NCBI GenBank assembly: GCA_037576195.1
Contig: CM075103.1
Coordinates: 23,250,001-23,314,000, forward strand
Origin: Phytoseiulus persimilis
Taxonomy: Eukaryota > Arthropoda > Arachnida > Mesostigmata > Phytoseiidae
Reading direction: 5' to 3'
Length of the DNA: 64,000 nt
A program made the translations under genes and the position numbers. A model generated the notes under the pieces. That model searched no databases. It was not told where the DNA came from and saw only the letters and a list, made by a program, of their open reading frames with translations. This document shows positions 59,190-64,000 of this stretch, in pieces; position 1 is the first letter of the stretch; each line of letters begins with the position of its first letter.

Positions 59190-59460
59190 TGTAGGATTGT
59201 AAATGGTCTCGCCCCATGTAGCTCCAACTCTAGGTATCGCTCATTGTTCCGGCCATCGCTAGAGAGCGCCCCGACCATCTCGGAGAACATGGTGCGAGGG
59301 CGGAATCGGAAAGGAGAATTAGAAATTGATCACGGAGAGATAACAGAGAGTCACTTTTTCGGCACACGGAATCGAGATCGCTCGCATCCGCGCTTTCCGT
59401 CGAGATTCAGAGAGCCAGCGAATAAACGCGAGTAAAAACCCCAAGTTCCGGCGGTCTTAC
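59190..59460 (+). repeat. Solo LTR of Ty3 family X
   Basis: 271 bp, starting TGTAGGATTGTAAATGGTCT and ending CGGTCTTACA. It matches the LTRs at 20604 and 22371 along its whole length with scattered changes. The flanks (AGTCA and ATACT) do not match, so an internal region may have been lost with one end, or the duplication has decayed. Confidence 0.88.
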
Positions 59461-59595
59461 AATACTTATTATAGCTATGTATACTTAAAAGATTTTGATT
59501 CCGCGTGAGCCGCGGAGACCCATCGGAGGAATATCTCTTCTGAAAGAGATTGGATCGAATGTTTTCCCTCCGTCCGCCCTGGACTTGAACGATAA

Positions 59596-61154
59596 ATGGC
59601 GAAAGAAAAGCTCTCCTTCGCGGCGCTTGTTCGCATATTCGGAACGAATGCATTCTCATATGACGCGCAAGTGATTTTCTGTAAGCTGTGTTCGGAATCT
59701 TTCAACAAACCACGTGTATTCACAATCAGCCAGCACGTGAAAACCAAAATACATAGGGATGCTTTAAAGCGCTGTGAGAGCAGAGAGAAGTCGACAACTG
59801 AGAAGTAACAGCAGCTAGTGAGTACGAGTTTGAGTGGAATCCCGAACAATCAGTTCGACTCGGACTTATGTCGAGCTTTCATGGCCGCGGATATACTTCT
59901 CCATAAGGTTTCTAACTCGGTGCTCAGAGATTTTCTTGAGAAATATGCTTCGAAGAAAGTGTTGGAAAGGTCCACTCTCCAACGATGCTGCGTTCCCTTG
60001 GTGTACCGCTCGGTAATTGAGAAGATTCGAAGCGAAATCGGCTCGTCGAGAATATGTGTGTCCATCGACGAAAGCACTGATCGGACAGGGAGAAGCATCG
60101 CCAATGTTGTTATCGGCAAACTAGAGATGACAAAGCTCGAGGAGAGTCACCTCTTGATGTGCGAAGAGTTGGAGAAGACCAACGCTAAGACCATCACACA
60201 CGTTCTCGTGAAATCGATGGAGCTCCTATGGGTCGATGGAATTAAAGACGACCGTGTGCTTTCGTTTACAACAGATGGCGCTCGTTATATGTCGAAAGCG
60301 GCTTCTAGCCTCAAAGTACTTTTTCCGCGAATGATACACGTGACGTGCGTCGCCCATGGGCTTCTCAGAGTGTCTGAACAGATCCGTGTCCAATTCCCAC
60401 GAGTGGGTCGACTTATTGCGACGATGAAGATGGTTCTGTAGGAAGCCCCTTCTCGGATTGCGTTGTTCAAAGAGAAAATTGATCTCCTGCTGCCCCCGAA
60501 GCCGATCCTAACTCGCTGGGGCACATGGATAAAGGCGGTCGAGTACTACGCTCACAATTTCGAGCTATTGAAAGACTTTGTATGCGGTGGTCTGCACGAG
60601 GATGACGCAGCGTCCATAGACGAGGCTCAGCGCCTCCTAACCGTTGCAGCAGTGCAAGCAGGCTGATCGCCATAGCTTCTCACCTCTGTGATATACCGGC
60701 AACAATCACCGCTCCTGAAGAGCACGGCCTGCCTTGGGGAGAGTCGACGAAACTTGTCGAGAATCTCGGGGCCAAACTGCGCAAGCTCCCCCTGGAGCTA
60801 AGAGGCATTTTCACCAAGTTCGAAAACGTGATAAACGGGAAAGTTGGATGTGAGGAACTCTGTCAAGTACGAGACTTTCTCCAAGGAGAAGCAGCCGGTC
60901 AATCGCCACCGATGGTCGTGGAGGACAATGTGCCTATGAAATTTCCCCCGATCGTTTCAAGTGAAGTGGAGCGAGCATTCTCTCGGTATAAGTCTATTCT
61001 GCGAGACAATCGGCAGTCATTCGTTCTCGAAAATTTGAAAAAGTACGTCATTGTGGCATGCAATAATCACCTCGTTCGGAGTAAGAATAATTCCACGCAT
61101 ACTTTCCTGCATACTTGTGCTCACTCTAAGTGCATACTGCATGCACATCTGTGA
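59596..61154 (+). pseudogene. CGGBP1-like hAT transposase, copy 1 (broken)
   Basis: 59596-59808 encodes a zinc finger (VIFCKLCSESFN..ISQHVKTKIH) of the CGGBP1 type. The body (59818-60441) has ADILLHKVSN..LRDFLEKY, the first acidic motif ICVSIDESTDRTGR, LSFTTDGARYMSKAASSLKVLFPRMIHVTCVAHGL, and after a TAG at 60439-60441 continues with LTRWGTWIKAVEYYA. The C-terminus (60828-61154) has SSEVERAFSRYKSILRDNRQ, the hAT dimerisation signature. In-frame stops at 59806-59808 and 60439-60441 and a frame change near 60666 mark it as inactive. Such genes are hAT-derived and common in arthropods. Confidence 0.85.
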
Positions 61155-61197
61155 TTTTTCCGTGCATATTTTGCACAGCCCCACTTATTATGAAATA

Positions 61198-61894
61198 CAG
61201 GGTGTGTCCTCGAAGCTGCAACATTTTCGTGGCCTCTCTGTTTTGGGCTGTATTTCGGTCAAATTTTATCAAATTTTTTTTTTTGATCAAAAGCTCTTGA
61301 AGAGACGCATCTTTTTGCTTCATTATTTTTGATCATCAGATCAGTGTTGAGTTTTCCAGAGCCTATCGAAGTTTTCCTCAATTCAATCCATGGTCCCTAA
61401 AAGAACTAACCAGGAAATCGCCGATTCTCAACCGATTTCGGAAATCAAAAAACGGAAAGATTCCCCTCGAACCCAGCTACAAAACGCTCGCAAGAACGCG
61501 CGGATCGGTTGCGAACCGGAGGAACGGTATTCAATACGAGATACCCCAAAATTGAGCCTCCCGGACCCCCTGCCGACCCCTCCCGTAAAGAACTGCCTGT
61601 AACTCCTCAGGGAAGCCGCTTTCGGAAATTTCACTGATGGCAAAAGTTTCTTATTTTGAGCCAAACTACCCGGAAACGAAGTCACCGAGTCAATCCGATA
61701 ATTTTTTTTTTTCCACCTCGAAAGTCACTGGGCGCTCATCTCATAATGCGCTCAAAATAATGAAGCGAAAACATGCGTCTCTTCGAGAGCTTTCGATCAA
61801 AAAAAAGAAATTCCCACATCGGATAAAATTTGACCGAAATACAGCCCAAAACAGAAAGGCCACGAAAATGTTGCAGCTTAGAGGACACACCCTG
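61198..61894. mobile_element. TA-flanked mariner/Tc1-type MITE
   Basis: The ends CAGGGTGTGTCCTC are inverted (61198 and 61894) and flanked by TA (61196-61197 and 61895-61896). The inverted arms extend about 140 bp and share GCAACATTTTCGTGGCC and GGGCTGTATTTCGGTC. The interior has a 70-residue frame (61390-61602) with no transposase motif. Length and ends suit a non-autonomous Tc1/mariner relative. Confidence 0.88.
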
Positions 61895-62028
61895 TATAAC
61901 TATCATTCAGTTAGATGATTTCTGATGATATTATATGATAACTTCCATTCAATATTCATTAAATATAGGTTGATGTTTGATATTTATCTGTTGATATGAT
62001 AATTAGAGCCTGGAAGTTTAGGCAATTA

Positions 62029-62106
62029 TAATAGGCGAAATAGGTCAGCAAAATAGGCGGAATAGGCGAACAAAATAGGCGGAATAGGCGCGTAAAATAG
62101 GCAGGA
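62029..62106. repeat. Short minisatellite
   Basis: About three to four units near AAAATAGGCGGAATAGGCG, with partial units at the edges. No coding capacity. Confidence 0.85.
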
Positions 62107-62131
62107 ACGCTAGAAAATTCTAGTCCGCTTC

Positions 62132-62804
62132 TCAGCTTGCGTATATCAAATATCTGGGAGAATCTCGTCTCCGAATGCCTGCGGCCTCGTTTTGTGGCGT
62201 TTCGAGTATCGGCCCCTCACTGGCACGTGGTATCCTGTGTTGATGCCGTACGAGACCAGATGAGTTTGTCTGGGGGGATCGTCTTTCCTCGGTAGCAGTT
62301 TTTGGACCGATGCGATGATGTCTCGGATTCGTTTCTTTTCGTCTGGATGCAGGTTCTTGTTTTGTGGCGGCGTTCGCGTCTTCGATAGCACGATCTATGG
62401 TGGCGGTTTCTTCTTGCTGGGCGGTTTGTATCGCAGCGACGCAGTGCTGAGCTCGATCCTCTGCCAGTGGCGTTGCCGTCGCCGCCGTCATTCTTTTTGG
62501 GTGGGGTAACCCCCGAGGTCGTATGATTTTCGATGATCGTGGTTGAACAGCCGCACTGGATCGTCAGTACTGCTGTCGGCGTCCGCAAGTTGTTTTTTTT
62601 TCTTGGAGAACTGGGGCTGGATGCAGAATGAAGGAAGCTCTGGAAAGATGATCGCTGCTGGGCCCGTCGACATTTAACACCTCTGAGTTCTCTCTAAGAC
62701 ATTCAACACCTCGGAGTCCTCTGAGATGGCCGGAGCGCGCCCTAGCGGCGACGGAAACTGGCGGAGCTGGAGCTACACGGGGCGGGGTAATTTACAATCC
62801 TACA
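62132..62804 (-). mobile_element. Ty3/gypsy fossil, family X, minus-strand remnant
   Basis: On the minus strand the sequence starts at 62804 with TGTAGGATTGTAAATTACC, followed by GCGCGCTCCGGCCATCTC as in the family-X LTR. At 62391-62146 the frame holds DEKKRIRDIIASVQ..DPPRQTHLVSYGINTG, the segment just before the reverse transcriptase of Ty3 elements. Only pieces remain. Broken, and older than the copies at 20604 and 46723. Confidence 0.65.
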
Positions 62805-62853
62805 ATATTCCGCTCAGAACGGAACAGTCTGTGCAGAGAACAGTTTCTTCTTC

Positions 62854-64000
62854 GTGAACACAGTTAGTGACATCAGCCGTCAATTCAGAATGCCCCTCAC
62901 AGCAGCCACACCAGCTCAGAAAATGGACCGCCTCGTTCACGACTTTGGACAGGACGTTTTCTCAACAGACGGAATTTCCCTGAATTTGCAAAATTTGCAG
63001 AAAAACCGTCAACTGGGAGAGGAGAAGCCACGTGCAGCAACACGTTGACACCGCTATACACCGACGAAATCTGGACCGTCGGACTGACGAAGCCGCAGCC
63101 GGGGACGTATCCATGGACTCGATTGACTTGTCTCCGAGGGAAAGTTATTTCAACATGAACCTGTGCAGAATGCTTGTTGAAACTAACATCCCCTTGTACA
63201 AAGTGCAGCATCCATCGTTCCGCGATTGGATGAAAACGGAGTTTGATCGCGATGTGCCAGACCACACGACTCTTCGTAAAACGTATCTCGGTAAAGTATA
63301 CGATGAGACTATCTTGAAAATTCGCCGCGCGATTGGATGCAGCTGCATCTGGTTGGCTGTAGATGAGACCACGGACTCGAAAGGACAATTCGTGATCAAC
63401 ACCATTGTCGGCGCGCTGAAATCCACGGAAGCAACAAAACCGTTCTTGTTGGGAACAGAAGTGGTCGAGAGAACCAACCACTCGACTGTGGCGCAGGCAG
63501 TTATCGGCTCTTTGAGCATTCTCTGGCCGGAGGGTTTAGAACACAACAGAGTGATGCTGCTGGTTACTGATGCCGCGGCATACATGAAGAAAGCTGGGGG
63601 AACCTTGAAAGTCATCTTTCCACGGATGATTCACGTGACATGTTTAGCCCACGCATTGCATCGCGTCTGTGACGAAATACGGTGCCAGTTCCCGAATGTC
63701 GATCAATTGATAGCGAATGTCAAGAGAGTGTTCCTGAAAGCGCCATCAAGAGTTTCCGTACTCCGACAAATTGCCCCCTCCCTCCCGACTCCGCCGGAGC
63801 CCGTCTTGACTCGATGGGGTACATGGCTACGAGCAGCCATCTACTATGCTGAGAACTTCGACGATGTCCAGCGCGTTTTGAACCAACTTGATGCCAATGA
63901 GGCGGCAACGATTCGGAGATCACAAGAGCTGCTGCTCGACCCCAATCTCAAGCCTCAGTTGGCTTATATTGCCGCGAACTATGCTCGACTCTCTTCTTAT
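62854..64000 (+). pseudogene. CGGBP1-like hAT transposase, copy 2 (continues past the window)
   Basis: The start at 62854 (MNTVSDISRQF) reaches DVFSTDGISL. The next frame supplies ICKICRKTVNW..HVQQHVDTAIH, a C-x2-C..H-x4-H finger, so one small frame change lies near 62980. From there the frame is open to the window edge: LVETNIPLYKV, IWLAVDETTDSKGQ, LLVTDAAAYMKKAGGTLKVI, MIHVTCLAHALHRV and LTRWGTWLRAAIYYAENF. It is about 40-50% alike in protein to the copy at 59596, so it is a different subfamily. The rest of the gene is outside the window. Confidence 0.85.

Noticed and set aside
62029-62106. CRISPR-like array
   Set aside because: The units are short, directly adjoining minisatellite copies without unique spacers, and the genome is eukaryotic.

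Overview
The window is animal DNA and very probably arthropod. Short introns with GT..AG ends sit inside transposase genes. The transposable elements are BED-finger hATs, a Tigger/pogo element, a FLYWCH-type MULE, Ty3/gypsy elements and a non-LTR element. Short CCTAA (TTAGG-type) tracts flank the non-LTR element, and TTAGG is the usual arthropod telomere unit. I found no host gene, tRNA, rRNA or CRISPR array. Essentially all of the 64 kb is nested transposable-element sequence, as in pericentric or subtelomeric heterochromatin. The species cannot be named from the sequence.

Layout. 1-4588 is degraded sequence with a 128-bp direct repeat, a fossil reading frame with a membrane segment, and a PIF/Harbinger-like transposase fragment on the minus strand. 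A BED-finger hAT (4597-7893) with perfect 8-bp target duplications interrupts it. 8588-19541 holds two tandem copies of one segment made of a LINE-like 5' piece and a Ty3/gypsy fossil (family Y) carrying an extra zinc-knuckle ORF after integrase. The second copy carries an apparently intact Tigger element (16439-18713).

19542-39769 is bounded by hAT termini with matching target duplications GACCCTAC, so it reads as one hAT that was inserted into the family-Y gag and later filled by other insertions. These are a Ty3 fossil (family X, 20604-22641) that itself holds a small hAT (20933-21646); two tandem hAT transposase genes with arrays of BED zinc-finger exons (about 23720-32720), invaded by another complete hAT (26034-30126); and a CCTAA-flanked non-LTR element (33242-39054), invaded by a DDD transposon with 380-bp inverted repeats and an open transposase (35932-38510). 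Family-Y gag resumes at 39778.

40291-46722 is a young CsRn1-like Ty3 element in an LTR-internal-LTR-internal array. Its second copy is joined inside pol to the 3' half of a family-X element (46723-48720). 48721 to about 56560 is a third BED/AT-hook hAT, interrupted by a FLYWCH MULE (50343-54652) whose inverted termini are 15-bp minisatellites. The rest holds a foldback element, a solo LTR of family X, two CGGBP1-like hAT transposase genes, a TA-flanked mariner-type MITE and a minus-strand family-X remnant.

The genes do not form a cellular pathway. Their relation is insertion order, which the target-site duplications allow to be read. The most unusual features are the array of symmetric phase-1 BED plus AT-hook exons, the MULE minisatellite ends, the telomere-repeat LINE and the post-integrase zinc-knuckle ORF. 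Boundaries given without target duplications are approximate.
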